A stretch of DNA of 64,000 bases, taken from assembly GCA_029562645.1 (NCBI GenBank), contig JAKQUI010000005.1, positions 257,961 through 321,960 on the forward strand, in the 5' to 3' direction. Under the pieces are notes generated by a model. That model saw only the letters and a program-made list of their open reading frames with translations, did not search any database and was not told the DNA's origin. Each line of letters opens with the position of its first letter. Positions within the stretch are counted from its first letter, which is position 1. The position numbers and the translations under genes are program-made. The DNA comes from Spirochaetota bacterium (lineage in GTDB: Bacteria; Spirochaetota; UBA4802; JAKQUI01). Of this stretch, positions 52,171 through 61,295 are shown piece after piece.

Positions 52171-53406
52171 TTATTCGATGACCGTGTAACCGGTCTCGCG
52201 GTGCTGCGTGAGGTCGAGGCCGATGTACTCGTCACGCGTGTCGACCCGCATGCCGATCACCAGATCGACGAACTTGTAGAGCACCGCCGTGCCAATGGCG
52301 GAGAAGGCGATCGCGGCGATCGTGGCGATGAACTGCACCCAGAGCTGTCCCGGGTTGCCGTAGAGCAGGCCGTCCGCGCCGGCGGGGTTGACCGCCTTGG
52401 TGGCGAACACGCCGGTCGCGAGCGCGCCGACGATGCCGCCCATGCCGTGCACGCCGAACACGTCGAGCGAATCGTCATAGCCGAAAAACGGCTTCACCTT
52501 GGTCACGAAAATAAAGCAGACCACGCTCGAGATGGCGCCGATTGCGAGCGCCGAGACCGGCGTCACGAAGCCGGCGGCCGGGGTTACGGCGACCAGCCCC
52601 GCGACCAGCCCGGTCGCGACGCCCAGCATGGTGGGGACCTTGTTGTAGCACCAGTCCAGCAGCATCCAGGAGACGCCGGCCGCCGCCGCCGCTGTATTCG
52701 TGTTGATGAAGGCCGTCACCGCGAGGGTGCCCGCGCTTCCCGCGCTCCCGGCGTTGAAGCCGAACCAGCCGAACCAGAGGAATGCCGCGCCCAGCACGCA
52801 CAGGGGGAGATTGTGCGGCGCGCGTGAATGACCGACCCCCTCGCGCTTGCCCAGCATGAGCGCAAAAACGAGGGCCGCGATCCCGGCATTGATATGGATG
52901 ACCGTCCCGCCGGCGAAATCAAGCGCGCCGATCTTCGCAAGCCAGCCGTCCTTCGCCCAGACCCAGTGTGCGAGCGGATCATAGATGAGCGTGGCCCACA
53001 GGATGACGAACACCAGGAAGGCCGAGAACTTGATGCGCTCAACGAAGGCGCCGATGATGAGCGCCGGCGTGATGACCGCGAACATCATCTGAAAGGCCAT
53101 GAAGAGCTGATGGGGAATGGTGGACATGTAGGTGTCGTGCGGTTGCAGGCCCACGCCGCGAAGACCGATCCAGTCGAGCGCGCCGATGACGCCGCCGACG
53201 TCCGGTCCGAACGCGAGGCTGTAGCCGAAGAGCACCCACTGCACCGAGATCACGCAGAGGATCACCATGCACTGCATGAGCACGGAGAGGATGTTTTTTT
53301 TCCTGACGAGACCGCCGTAGAAAAAGGCCAGGGTTGGCGTCATGATCATGACCATCGCGGTCGAGATGAGCATCCAAACGATATCGGCGTTGTTGAGTTG
53401 TGGCAT
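52171..53406 (-). CDS. amt: Ammonium transporter
   Basis: The 411-aa product has eleven membrane helices and the Amt signatures: AFFYGGLVRKKN, FAGGTVIHINAGIAALVFAL, the two pore histidines in DPLAHWVWAKDG and DVFGVHGMGGIVGAL, and NTNTAAAAAGVSWML. It conducts ammonium across the inner membrane as a trimer and is blocked by the PII protein coded next to it. The ATG follows AAGGAGGAACTCA. The promoter at 53477-53504 points into it. Confidence 0.95.
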   Translation of the reverse strand: MPQLNNADIVWMLISTAMVMIMTPTLAFFYGGLVRKKNILSVLMQCMVILCVISVQWVLFGYSLAFGPDVGGVIGALDWIGLRGVGLQPHDTYMSTIPHQLFMAFQMMFAVITPALIIGAFVERIKFSAFLVFVILWATLIYDPLAHWVWAKDGWLAKIGALDFAGGTVIHINAGIAALVFALMLGKREGVGHSRAPHNLPLCVLGAAFLWFGWFGFNAGSAGSAGTLAVTAFINTNTAAAAAGVSWMLLDWCYNKVPTMLGVATGLVAGLVAVTPAAGFVTPVSALAIGAISSVVCFIFVTKVKPFFGYDDSLDVFGVHGMGGIVGALATGVFATKAVNPAGADGLLYGNPGQLWVQFIATIAAIAFSAIGTAVLYKFVDLVIGMRVDTRDEYIGLDLTQHRETGYTVIE

Positions 53407-53476
53407 TGAGTTCCTCCTTGCCAATATGATTCATGCCGGGCGTACAGCGAATGGCCGGCACTGTGTTGATATAAAA

Positions 53477-53504
53477 AAAATAGCGCACCTGGTCGCGCTG
53501 TCAA
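53477..53504 (-). promoter_or_regulatory. Promoter of the amt-PII operon
   Basis: On the minus strand TTGACA (53504-53499) is followed after 16 bases by TATTTT (53482-53477), about 70 bases upstream of the amt start codon. A perfect -35 and a fair -10. No sigma-54 motif was noticed. Confidence 0.65.
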
Positions 53505-53699
53505 GAGTCGCTGCCGGCATCGGTTTGATTTCCGGGGATATTTAACATCGCCGAAACAGAACACGGGCGGTGTGCGCGGGAAACGCGCGATGTGCGCGCG
53601 GTTTGTTTACATTTGCGTAACAAAGATAATGTTATTGAAATTTTTTCGCGGCGCCGTTTCTATGCACGGAAGCATATCATGACGATCCGGAGAGGTGCC

Positions 53700-54983
53700 A
53701 TGCCGTTTTCGATGAGACGAGTGTTCGCCCGCTGGGCGCTGCTGATCGCCGTTAGCGCAGCCGCCGCGTGCAGTTCGACACAGCTCGAGTATCCGCTGTG
53801 GAATCCCTATGCGCGCGATGCGATCGAGCGCGTCATCGTTGAAAACGGAAAACGCGCCCCCAACTATACGGGCGATGCGCGACCGTACATCGTGCTCGAT
53901 TGGGACAACACCTCAATCATGAACGATTGCGCCGGGAACCTGTTCGTTTACCAGATCGACCGACTGGCCTACAAGCTCACCCCCGCGGAATTCTCGCGGG
54001 TGATCCGGACGGGCATCCCCAATCTCTACCGGACCTTTCCCGCCAAGCACCGAAACAAGGCCGGGGCCGCCGTTACGCCGTTTCAAGTGTTCGCTGATGT
54101 CGACGCGCACTACCAGAAGCTCGCGCAGCTCATGAAGACCATGGACGCCGCCGAGATAAAACTCACGGACGTGTTCCAGGACTTCAAGGCGAAGATGCTC
54201 TTTCTCTACTACGCGCTCGATGACGCCTTCGGCGCCGATGTGTCGTATAAGTGGGCCATGTACCTGTTCGTGAACTATACCCCGGACGAGCTCCGGCAAT
54301 TCGCGACCGAGAGCCATATCCACAATCTCGACCTGCCGCTTCGCGCGGTGACCTTCGCGAGCCCCCCGGAGATGAAAACGCGCGCCGGGGCCGTCTCCGC
54401 CGTCCATCGGCAGGGGGTTCGCATACAGCTCGGGATCCTGGACCTGGTTCGCGCGTGCGAGCGCAACGGGGTCGACGTGTTTATATGCACGGCGTCGCTC
54501 GACGAGATCGTGATTGCATTCGCGAGCAATCCGCTGTTCGAATATAATATTCCGCGCGAGAACGTGATCGGGATGCGGCTGCAAACCCGGGACGGGCGGT
54601 ATATGGCCGCGTATCAACAGAATTACGCCTTTAATTATCGCAAGGGAAAGCGCGACAATGTGAGCGAGCTCATCGCGAAATCGCGCGGCGGGCGCGGTCC
54701 GGTCATCGTGGGGGGCGATTCAGACGGCGACTGGGAGATGCTCTCCGGCTTCGGCGACACGAAAACCGGGCTGATCCTCAATAAATATCGCGAGGGGAAC
54801 GGGATCGCCGTCGGCGCCTTCAACGCCGCGCGCGCGCAGCGCATGAAGGAGCCCGCGCCCCGCTATGTCCTGCAGGGCCGCAACGAGAACACCGGCGAGT
54901 GGGCGCCGCGCATGGAGGTCCTCCTGCTGGGTGATGAAGACGACGAGGATAACTATAAGCTTATTCAGCTCCCCAAGAAGTGA
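53700..54983 (+). CDS. HAD-superfamily phosphatase lipoprotein
   Basis: The 427-aa product has a lipoprotein-like signal (WALLIAVSAAAACSS). HAD motif I is VLDWDNTSIMND, motif II near VFICTASLDEI, and motif IV in VGGDSDGDWEMLSGF with the metal-binding Asp. The long cap between motifs I and II resembles phosphorylcholine phosphatase and related periplasmic phosphatases. It would remove phosphate from a small external molecule. GGAGAGGTGCC precedes the start; in-frame ATGs at 53679 and 53712 are less well placed. Confidence 0.8.
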   Translation: MPFSMRRVFARWALLIAVSAAAACSSTQLEYPLWNPYARDAIERVIVENGKRAPNYTGDARPYIVLDWDNTSIMNDCAGNLFVYQIDRLAYKLTPAEFSRVIRTGIPNLYRTFPAKHRNKAGAAVTPFQVFADVDAHYQKLAQLMKTMDAAEIKLTDVFQDFKAKMLFLYYALDDAFGADVSYKWAMYLFVNYTPDELRQFATESHIHNLDLPLRAVTFASPPEMKTRAGAVSAVHRQGVRIQLGILDLVRACERNGVDVFICTASLDEIVIAFASNPLFEYNIPRENVIGMRLQTRDGRYMAAYQQNYAFNYRKGKRDNVSELIAKSRGGRGPVIVGGDSDGDWEMLSGFGDTKTGLILNKYREGNGIAVGAFNAARAQRMKEPAPRYVLQGRNENTGEWAPRMEVLLLGDEDDEDNYKLIQLPKK

Positions 54984-55007
54984 CCGCCCGGCGCTAAATG
55001 CATCACG

Positions 55008-55310
55008 ATGATTGATCTTGATCACATGCCCGCGGCGGTCAAATGGGCCGCGCTGGTGTTGGCGACGGGATTTGTCGCGCAGTTCGGAAAGATGCTGGCC
55101 GAGTATGTGGTGAAGCGATACCGGGAGCGTCACGCCTCGTCGAATACGCCCCAGGCGGCCAGACCCTCCGGCGAAACCACCGGCGGCGCGGAGCGACGCG
55201 CGGCATCATCACCCTTTGAGGGCGCCGCAGTGCCGCCCGTTGATTCGAAAATCGAAAAAAAGATGCGAAAGGCGCGGTATAAAGCGAATAAGAAGTCCCG
55301 GGATCGGTAG
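55008..55310 (+). CDS. Small membrane-anchored hypothetical protein
   Basis: The 100-aa product has one membrane helix (VKWAALVLATGFVAQFG, residues about 11-27) followed by a basic, Pro/Ser-rich tail ending KKMRKARYKANKKSRDR. I do not recognise it. It follows the HAD phosphatase gene by 24 bases and may share its transcript. Confidence 0.5.
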   Translation: MIDLDHMPAAVKWAALVLATGFVAQFGKMLAEYVVKRYRERHASSNTPQAARPSGETTGGAERRAASSPFEGAAVPPVDSKIEKKMRKARYKANKKSRDR

Positions 55311-55327
55311 CCCCGGGACGCGCGCGA

Positions 55328-56422
55328 TTACTTCGATTCCTTGACCGTCGTGAGTTTCTGCTTGAGGTCGGTTTCGAGCTTGATGAGCTCTTTCTCGGCC
55401 TGCGCGCGCTTGACGCGCCCCTCCGCCTGGATCTTCAACGTCTCCTCGATGGTCGTGATGAGGTCGTTGTTCACCTTTTTGAGCGTCTCGATGTCCACGA
55501 TGCCGCGCTCCGTCTCCTTGGCGATGTCGATGGAGCTCTGCTTGAGGAGCTCGGCGTTCTTCGACAGGAGGTCGTTGGTGGTCTTGGTGATCTCCTTTTG
55601 CAGCTTGAGCGCCTTGTTCTGCCGGAAGAGCGTGATGGCGATGACGATCTGGTTTTTCCAGAGCGGGATCGTGTTGAGAATGGAAGTTTGGATCTTCTCG
55701 ACGAGGGTCTGGTTGCTGCCCTGGATCATGCGCACCTGCGGCGCGGTTTGGATGGCGATCATCCGGGAGAGCTTCATGTCGTGGACCTTTTTCTCGAAGC
55801 GGTTGACCGCCATCGCGAGGTCCTGGAATTTCTGCGCGTCGGCCGGGTCATTCGAGGCGTCGGCCTTGGCCTTCATCTCCGGGATCGTTTTCTCCTGGAG
55901 CTCCTTGAGTTTGATCTGTCCCGCGGCGATGTACAGGTCCAGGTTTTTCAGATATTCCTGGTTCTTCTCGTACATGTTGTCCAGGAGCGCGATGTCCTTG
56001 AGGAGCTGCATCCGCGCCTTGTCGAGCTCGTCGGTGATCTTCTCGATCTGGAGGCTGGTCTTCTCGTAGCGGATGATGAAGCGCTTCACGGAATCGACCA
56101 GCTGGCCGATCACCGGGATCTTCGAGACGAAGCTCCCGCCCGTGGAAAGGCTGTCCACGTCGAGATCCTTGATGTTTACCACCAGGTTGGTGAGGATGTC
56201 GCCCACGAAGCCGGTGTCCTTCGTGCGGACCTCGTTGAGGATGGTGTCGGAGAACGACGAGATCTCCCGTTGCGCGCCGACGCCATAGGTGACGACCGCC
56301 TGGGAATCGTCGATGTCGATCTGCTTGGCGATCTCCTGCACCTTCTTCATGTCTTCGGGCGAGAGCTTCGATACGTCGACGACTTCCTCGTTCTTTTGCA
56401 CGAGCCGTTCAGTGTCACCCAT
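55328..56422 (-). CDS. Toxic anion resistance (TelA-family) protein
   Basis: The 364-aa product is the normal TelA length, almost wholly helical, with VTYGVGAQREISSFSDTIL, KLSRMIAIQTAPQVRMIQG and a C-terminal coiled coil typical of the family. TelA was named for tellurite resistance, and family members occur with XpaC. The XpaC-like gene lies just upstream on the same strand. The start follows GGAGGACACA. Confidence 0.9.
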   Translation of the reverse strand: MGDTERLVQKNEEVVDVSKLSPEDMKKVQEIAKQIDIDDSQAVVTYGVGAQREISSFSDTILNEVRTKDTGFVGDILTNLVVNIKDLDVDSLSTGGSFVSKIPVIGQLVDSVKRFIIRYEKTSLQIEKITDELDKARMQLLKDIALLDNMYEKNQEYLKNLDLYIAAGQIKLKELQEKTIPEMKAKADASNDPADAQKFQDLAMAVNRFEKKVHDMKLSRMIAIQTAPQVRMIQGSNQTLVEKIQTSILNTIPLWKNQIVIAITLFRQNKALKLQKEITKTTNDLLSKNAELLKQSSIDIAKETERGIVDIETLKKVNNDLITTIEETLKIQAEGRVKRAQAEKELIKLETDLKQKLTTVKESK

Positions 56423-56526
56423 TGTGTCCTCCGGTATGTTTTTCGCCCCAGCGGGCGTAGTGGTTTTCGATCTTTGCGCGCGCCGCCGCTGGCGGGATCA
56501 TCCCTCCGTCGTGCGGGCGGCGCTTG

Positions 56527-57195
56527 CTACGATTGTTTTTCCTCGGTCGATGGCGCACTCCCCCCGAGTCCCTCCATCGTAATCATGTTTTTGAGCACCT
56601 TGATTTCGGTTTCCAGGTCCAGCACGTCGTCGCGGAGCAGCTTGTCGTATTGCGCCTCAAAGGCGCGATGAATGCTGTCGAGGATCCCCTCGGCCTTCTC
56701 CAGTGACGCCTTCACCTCCGCGGACTGTACCGGCTGGCTCGACAGCTCCACATAGCGTTTGAGGATGTTGATGACCGCATCGAAGTAGTAGCTCAGGAAC
56801 TGCTTAGCCGCCTTGATGTCCTTGGGGTCCTTCTTGAAATTGTCGTAGATGCGCTCCACGACGGCGCAAATGTCGTACACCTTGCGCTTGACCTCGGCGT
56901 TTCGGATGCGCATGCCGTAGGAGCGCATTTCATTGAGTTTGCGGCTCCCCTCGGCGAGCGTTGCGCGAAGGTCCGATTGCGATACGCCGCCGGACAGAAT
57001 TTCTACACCCTCCGGGCGCGCGCGCCGCCTGAAGATGATGAGCCCCGCGATGTAGCCGCCGAGCGCGGCAAGGAGCGACACAAATATCCCAATGTTGAGA
57101 AAAACGTGCAGGCCGGCGAAGACCCCGCCGGCAATCGCAAGTGAAATAAGCTGTCGCGGCCAGCCGCTCGATTTCTGTTTCGGTGATTGTGTCAT
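56527..57195 (-). CDS. XpaC-like (5-bromo-4-chloroindolyl phosphate hydrolysis family) protein
   Basis: The 222-aa product has two hydrophobic helices close together near the N-terminus (residues about 16-50), then a long helical cytoplasmic region (RATLAEGSRKLNEMRSYGM, VKRKVYDICAVVERIYDNF). This is the XpaC layout. Despite the family name, the protein is not an enzyme by sequence. Its pairing with TelA 105 bases downstream is a known association in several phyla. Confidence 0.8.
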   Translation of the reverse strand: MTQSPKQKSSGWPRQLISLAIAGGVFAGLHVFLNIGIFVSLLAALGGYIAGLIIFRRRARPEGVEILSGGVSQSDLRATLAEGSRKLNEMRSYGMRIRNAEVKRKVYDICAVVERIYDNFKKDPKDIKAAKQFLSYYFDAVINILKRYVELSSQPVQSAEVKASLEKAEGILDSIHRAFEAQYDKLLRDDVLDLETEIKVLKNMITMEGLGGSAPSTEEKQS

Positions 57196-57261
57196 GGGAT
57201 ACCGTGCGCTTTGATTTGCATGACAGCATACATAGCCGATACGAGGAATGCATGTCAAGAG

Positions 57262-58320
57262 TTATATCATTTTCACGACAAAGCGCGCGATCGCCGGCGC
57301 GGACGTGAGACCCGGCGATTCGATGCTGAGCAGGTGTATCACGCTGTCCGGCTGTTTCATGATGATGAAATCCTCGCAGCGGGTCCCACCGCGAAAGGCG
57401 CGCGGCCGGTTCCCGGAAAAACCCTCGCGCAGCGAGGGACGAATCGCCTCGTAATTCGGAATCATGTCGCGCAGGCTGTCGTCGAAGACCGCAAATGGCG
57501 TTTCAATGTCGTAATTGTCCTTGCCCCGCGAGGGGGTCTCCGACGGTCCGATGATGACATCGGGTCCGCACGTCGGGGTGAGGTGAACGCCGAGCGTTCC
57601 GTGGCCGTGGTTCGGGGGCGGATACACCGGGACCTCGAGGGGGAGCGCCGTGGTGCAGTAGTAGTCCCCCTTGAGCGGGACCACGGTGAAGTCGTCGAGT
57701 CCCGTCATGCGCGCGACCTCGTCGGCGTACAGGCCGGCGGCGTTGATGACGATGTCGGCATCGACCGAGCCGCGCGGCGTCTCGACGCGAACACCTCCGT
57801 CGATCGCCAGCGCCGGGCACTCGTACAGGAGATGCACGTCGCGCTGCATAAGAAGCGTTTTAAGCGTGGTGAGGTAATCGCCGGTGTCGATGATGCAGGT
57901 CGATGCCGAGTGCAAAGCGCCAACGCAGCGCACACAGGGGACGCGCTTCTGGACCGTATCCTGGGGAACCAGGCTGATCCCTTCGGCGCCGTTCGCGATC
58001 GCCTTGTCGCGCAGCGCCTCGATCTCGGAAATCTCGCTGCGGTCCCGTGCGATGATGAACTTCCCGGATGGCCGGTATTGCACGCCCGTGCGATCGAAGA
58101 ACTCCCGCGAGAGACGGTTCCCCTCGACGCACAGGCGCGCCTTGAGGGAGTCGGCCGGGTAGTAGATGCCCGCATGCAGCACTCCGCTGTTTCGCGTGGA
58201 TGTATCCATGCCCAGTCGCGAGTGGCGCTCCAGCAGGAAGACCTCGTAGCGGCGTTCGGCGAGCTCGAGCGCGATGTGGCAGCCGACGACTCCGCCGCCG
58301 ATGACAACGGCTTGTTTCAT
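57262..58320 (-). CDS. FAD-dependent oxidoreductase of the LhgO / glycerol-3-phosphate dehydrogenase type
   Basis: The 352-aa product opens KQAVVIGGGVVGCHIALELA, the FAD loop, followed by LERHSRLGMDTSTRNSGVLHAG, the signature of the L-2-hydroxyglutarate oxidase branch (DAO fold). A further FAD segment is VINAAGLYADEVARMTG. Likely substrates are 2-hydroxy acids such as 2-hydroxyglutarate; the electron acceptor is unknown. Length is slightly short for LhgO. It lies at the 5' side of the second RHH paralogue and shares its strand. Confidence 0.85.
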   Translation of the reverse strand: MKQAVVIGGGVVGCHIALELAERRYEVFLLERHSRLGMDTSTRNSGVLHAGIYYPADSLKARLCVEGNRLSREFFDRTGVQYRPSGKFIIARDRSEISEIEALRDKAIANGAEGISLVPQDTVQKRVPCVRCVGALHSASTCIIDTGDYLTTLKTLLMQRDVHLLYECPALAIDGGVRVETPRGSVDADIVINAAGLYADEVARMTGLDDFTVVPLKGDYYCTTALPLEVPVYPPPNHGHGTLGVHLTPTCGPDVIIGPSETPSRGKDNYDIETPFAVFDDSLRDMIPNYEAIRPSLREGFSGNRPRAFRGGTRCEDFIIMKQPDSVIHLLSIESPGLTSAPAIARFVVKMI

Positions 58321-58345
58321 GAGGTGGCGTACCTGTGGGTGTGGG

Positions 58346-58804
58346 TCATAATCGGGTTTGTGTTGTTTTCTGGCATCTGTATGGGTTTCCCCAATAGCAA
58401 TGCCAGCATATTACGTCGTCAATCACTTCTTGTCGCAGCACATAGTGGCGAAAGGGAGCATAGTTATGCATTCCGTTTATATGCTCGGCGACAAAATCAT
58501 CCAAATATTCTTCAACCGCAATCGCAACAAGATACGAAACGGAGCGCTTGCACACCTTCCGCAAATCAACGAAAAACTCATTCTCGTCCTTCTTGAACGA
58601 GATGGAAAAACACCGCCACACTCCCCGAGGATCGTCCGGCTGGTACGTGACCGTCGAAAACCCACGACGAAAGCGCGCGTTATGTTTCATGATTCGCATC
58701 AGGAGCGCAACGATAATATCACGGCGCGGCATATTGAGCGCACCGGCCACGGCGGAGACGCGCCCAAGCGTATCGACATGAATATTGATAGTGGTTTTAA
58801 TCAT
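58346..58804 (-). CDS. Tandem ribbon-helix-helix protein, copy 2
   Basis: The 152-aa product is a full-length paralogue of the protein at 10739-11194, roughly half identical by eye. Shared blocks are TTINI, MPRRDI, YQPDDPRGVWRCFSI, DENEFFVDLRKVCKRSVS, EEYLD, GMHNYAPF and CWHCYWGNPY. Two ribbon-helix-helix units seem to lie at residues about 2-40 and 65-102. It should bind DNA as a pseudo-dimer. The start is the ATG where similarity begins; the ribbon strand KTTINI would be the DNA-contacting sheet. Confidence 0.65.
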   Translation of the reverse strand: MIKTTINIHVDTLGRVSAVAGALNMPRRDIIVALLMRIMKHNARFRRGFSTVTYQPDDPRGVWRCFSISFKKDENEFFVDLRKVCKRSVSYLVAIAVEEYLDDFVAEHINGMHNYAPFRHYVLRQEVIDDVICWHCYWGNPYRCQKTTQTRL

Positions 58805-58875
58805 GACACGCACCCGGAATCGAAAATGACCGTATGGAGTATATACGTGTACGGGGCGGGAACGATGAACCGGAT

Positions 58876-59559
58876 TTAGCGCGCGGATGCGGCGCCGACG
58901 GTAATTTTTATCCGAACCGACCGCATGGTGAAACTCGTGAAGCGGTCCGGCTTGAGCGCCATCAGATCGAAATCCATAACGGTTCCATCGGGTGTTCCGG
59001 GGCGGATGGCAACCTGGAGGGCGTTTGTGGTTTGGATCCGCCCAACGCCCCGGCACACATTGCACTCGCGGTCCCGACCAAGGCACAGCGGGCACTGCGA
59101 TCGCGAGGAAAGCTCCACCAGGGCGATTGCGCCCCGCGCTGCTTCGCGGGATGTCACGAGTATCTCCACATCCTGGCCGAGGGAGTGGATGTAGTCGCGC
59201 CGTTTCATGCGCGGATTGAGGAGGCGATTGCGGAGCAGGTCCGCAAGCGAAAACGAATACTTTACCCGCGAGCGTGGGATAATCGGATACGACGGTGCGC
59301 CATCGTCGCCATGGGGAAAGAGCGCGCGGTCGTAGCGGGCGCGCGATTCGCGGTCGCTCAGGAGCTTGTAGGCCGAAATTATCAGCGCGATCTTCTTGCG
59401 GTCGGTATCGCTGTTCATGCCGGTGCAATCGGTGTGATAGCGCTTGATCAGCGCGCAGAACGCGGTGCGCACTTCATCGGCGCGTGCGGTGTACGGCAGG
59501 TTGAATATGTCGTAATAGTTGATTACCGCGCCGCTGTCGTCATACCAGGATGCGTTCAT
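58876..59559 (-). CDS. Truncated DnaJ-like protein with HTD in place of HPD
   Basis: The 227-aa product has an N-terminal J domain (residues about 14-72; YYDIFNLPYTARADEVRTAF, RESRARYDRA). The invariant HPD is replaced by HTD at 42-44 (RYHTDCTG). A half zinc finger, CPLCLG and CNVCRGVG, is followed by a short client-domain piece, IRPGTPDGTVMDF. With the Pro lost, stimulation of DnaK may be weak or absent. It overlaps the glycosyltransferase stop by 4 bases upstream, suggesting coupled translation. Confidence 0.78.
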   Translation of the reverse strand: MNASWYDDSGAVINYYDIFNLPYTARADEVRTAFCALIKRYHTDCTGMNSDTDRKKIALIISAYKLLSDRESRARYDRALFPHGDDGAPSYPIIPRSRVKYSFSLADLLRNRLLNPRMKRRDYIHSLGQDVEILVTSREAARGAIALVELSSRSQCPLCLGRDRECNVCRGVGRIQTTNALQVAIRPGTPDGTVMDFDLMALKPDRFTSFTMRSVRIKITVGAASAR

Positions 59560-60476
59560 GGCCCGTACTCCATGCCGAGCGCGCAATGAAGGGCGGCGAT
59601 CACCGCGTCGGTTGCAATGCCGTTCGATGATCGCTCCCCGTCCGGCGGCGCCAGAACCGTTACCGAGCCGCCGATCGGTTTCCACGCCGCGGGGTCCGTG
59701 GGACCGAACAGCACGACCGACGGCACACCGAGCAGACCGGCGACGTGCGCGATGCCGGAATCGTTGCCCAGGAAGGTGCGCGCCCCGCGCAGCAAAGATA
59801 CCACCTCGGCGAGCGGACAATCAACAAAAAAAGAGATGCGGGGGTGATGGCGCATGCGCTCGAAGGCGGCGTGCAGCCCGTTCTCCGCATAGCCCATGAC
59901 CAGCGCGATCGGTTCGCGCAGGTTCGAGCAGCAGTAATCGATTACCGCGCAAAAGCGCTCCGGGGGCCAGTTCTTCGTCGCGCTTCCGCTTCCGGGATGG
60001 ATGATGACGCCCCCGCCGCGCTGCGCCGGAGGCGGAAAACCGCGGGTGAATTCCCGGCAGTAGTCGTCCTCGGAGAGGGTCTGCCGGAGGCCGCAGATTT
60101 CGATGCAATACCGCCATTGCGGCACGCGCGGATCGGCCTGCCGTGATGATGCAATGACGAAATCGCGGATACCGGCTGCGGTCAGACGATGCGCGATTTC
60201 GCCGTCGCCATCATCAATCAAAAAGAATAGCCGATCGTAGGAGCCAAGGATGTCCACCGCCTCGCGGTCCGCGGCGCATAACAGGCGCGTCGATAGGCGA
60301 TCGTCGATCGAGCGCGCGTTCGCGATGCGGCCGGAGATGCGAAAGAGCTCCTGCGCCGCCCGGTTGCCGATCATGTCGAACTGCGCACCCGGAAAGCGCA
60401 CTCCCAGCTCCACGAGCGCGGGAAACATGAGCAGGGTGTCGCCGATCCCGCCGGGTTTTACGATGAGTATTTTCAT
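59556..60476 (-). CDS. Glycosyltransferase family 9 (heptosyltransferase-like)
   Basis: The 306-aa product starts MKILIVKPGGIGDTLLMFPAL, the family-9 opening, and has VIIHPGSGSATKNWPPERF and FLGNDSGIAHVAGLLGVPSVVLFGPTDPAAW, the ADP-heptose-binding signature. It would add heptose or a similar sugar to lipopolysaccharide or another glycan. No other glycan gene is adjacent. Its stop overlaps the start of the J-domain gene by 4 bases. Confidence 0.9.
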   Translation of the reverse strand: MKILIVKPGGIGDTLLMFPALVELGVRFPGAQFDMIGNRAAQELFRISGRIANARSIDDRLSTRLLCAADREAVDILGSYDRLFFLIDDGDGEIAHRLTAAGIRDFVIASSRQADPRVPQWRYCIEICGLRQTLSEDDYCREFTRGFPPPAQRGGGVIIHPGSGSATKNWPPERFCAVIDYCCSNLREPIALVMGYAENGLHAAFERMRHHPRISFFVDCPLAEVVSLLRGARTFLGNDSGIAHVAGLLGVPSVVLFGPTDPAAWKPIGGSVTVLAPPDGERSSNGIATDAVIAALHCALGMEYGP

Positions 60477-60529
60477 TGCAAATATGCCGCGCTCGGCCAT
60501 ACCGGCCATCGACGCAAATACAATCAGAC

Positions 60530-61228
60530 ATGTCCCATGAACGCAACATAATTCTCTGTCAACCCGACGCGACGAAGAGCTGCGCCGCGTGCTGCGGCGT
60601 GTTCAATCTTCGGGACATCACGGAGGACGCCCTCGCGAGATACTGCGGCGACTACGAGGTTCGCGCCCGGCGCGCGTATCGGCTTGCGCCGGGATGCCAT
60701 CTCGAGGGGGCCGCCGACCTCGAGAAGCGCGATATTGGCGCGCATGTCTGTCCGTATGCGGGCTTCGCGCATCCCGGCAGGCCGGGGTGCATGCTGCATC
60801 CGGCCGTTCGCGGCCGAGAAGAGCGGGACCGGTCGCTTTTCGGCGCGAAGATTTGCGCCGAGTTCCTGTGCCCGGCGCATGCCATCCTCACCGATGCGGA
60901 GAAGAAGCTGCTCGTTGGGGCGCTCACCCACTGGTATCCGTACACCGTCGCCATCGTCGATCCGGAATCGTTCCGGTGGATCATCGAGCGGGTGGCGGAG
61001 GGGTATGCGTGCTCGCCGGCAGAAATTATGTCGCATCAAGCCGCCCGCGGGTCCATCACGGCCGCGCTGCGGGCGCACGCGGATTATCTCAACGGGATCG
61101 ACGGACCCATCTTCCAGTACTCCGTCGCGGAGTATGCGCTGGGCCGCAGTCGGTTCTCTCTCGCGGGAGGTGCTGATGCGCTGGCGCGTCACCGCGCGCG
61201 GGTGCTGGACAGCATCGCCATCAAATAA
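60530..61228 (+). CDS. Cysteine-cluster (YkgJ/UPF0153-like) protein
   Basis: The 232-aa product has CAACCG near the N-terminus (KSCAACCGVFNL), then CPYAGF, GCMLHP and ICAEFLCPA, a set of Cys as in the CxxCC zinc/iron-binding family. The helical C-terminal part (about 150-232) has no known domain. Function is unknown. The start was chosen at the first ATG after the divergent glycosyltransferase gene; the intergenic space is short. Confidence 0.7.
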   Translation: MSHERNIILCQPDATKSCAACCGVFNLRDITEDALARYCGDYEVRARRAYRLAPGCHLEGAADLEKRDIGAHVCPYAGFAHPGRPGCMLHPAVRGREERDRSLFGAKICAEFLCPAHAILTDAEKKLLVGALTHWYPYTVAIVDPESFRWIIERVAEGYACSPAEIMSHQAARGSITAALRAHADYLNGIDGPIFQYSVAEYALGRSRFSLAGGADALARHRARVLDSIAIK

Positions 61229-61295
61229 TATTGTTGCGATATTTTGCGCGATCCGGCATGCTTCTGCGTACACAATCGCCCGCTGGAGGGGACCT

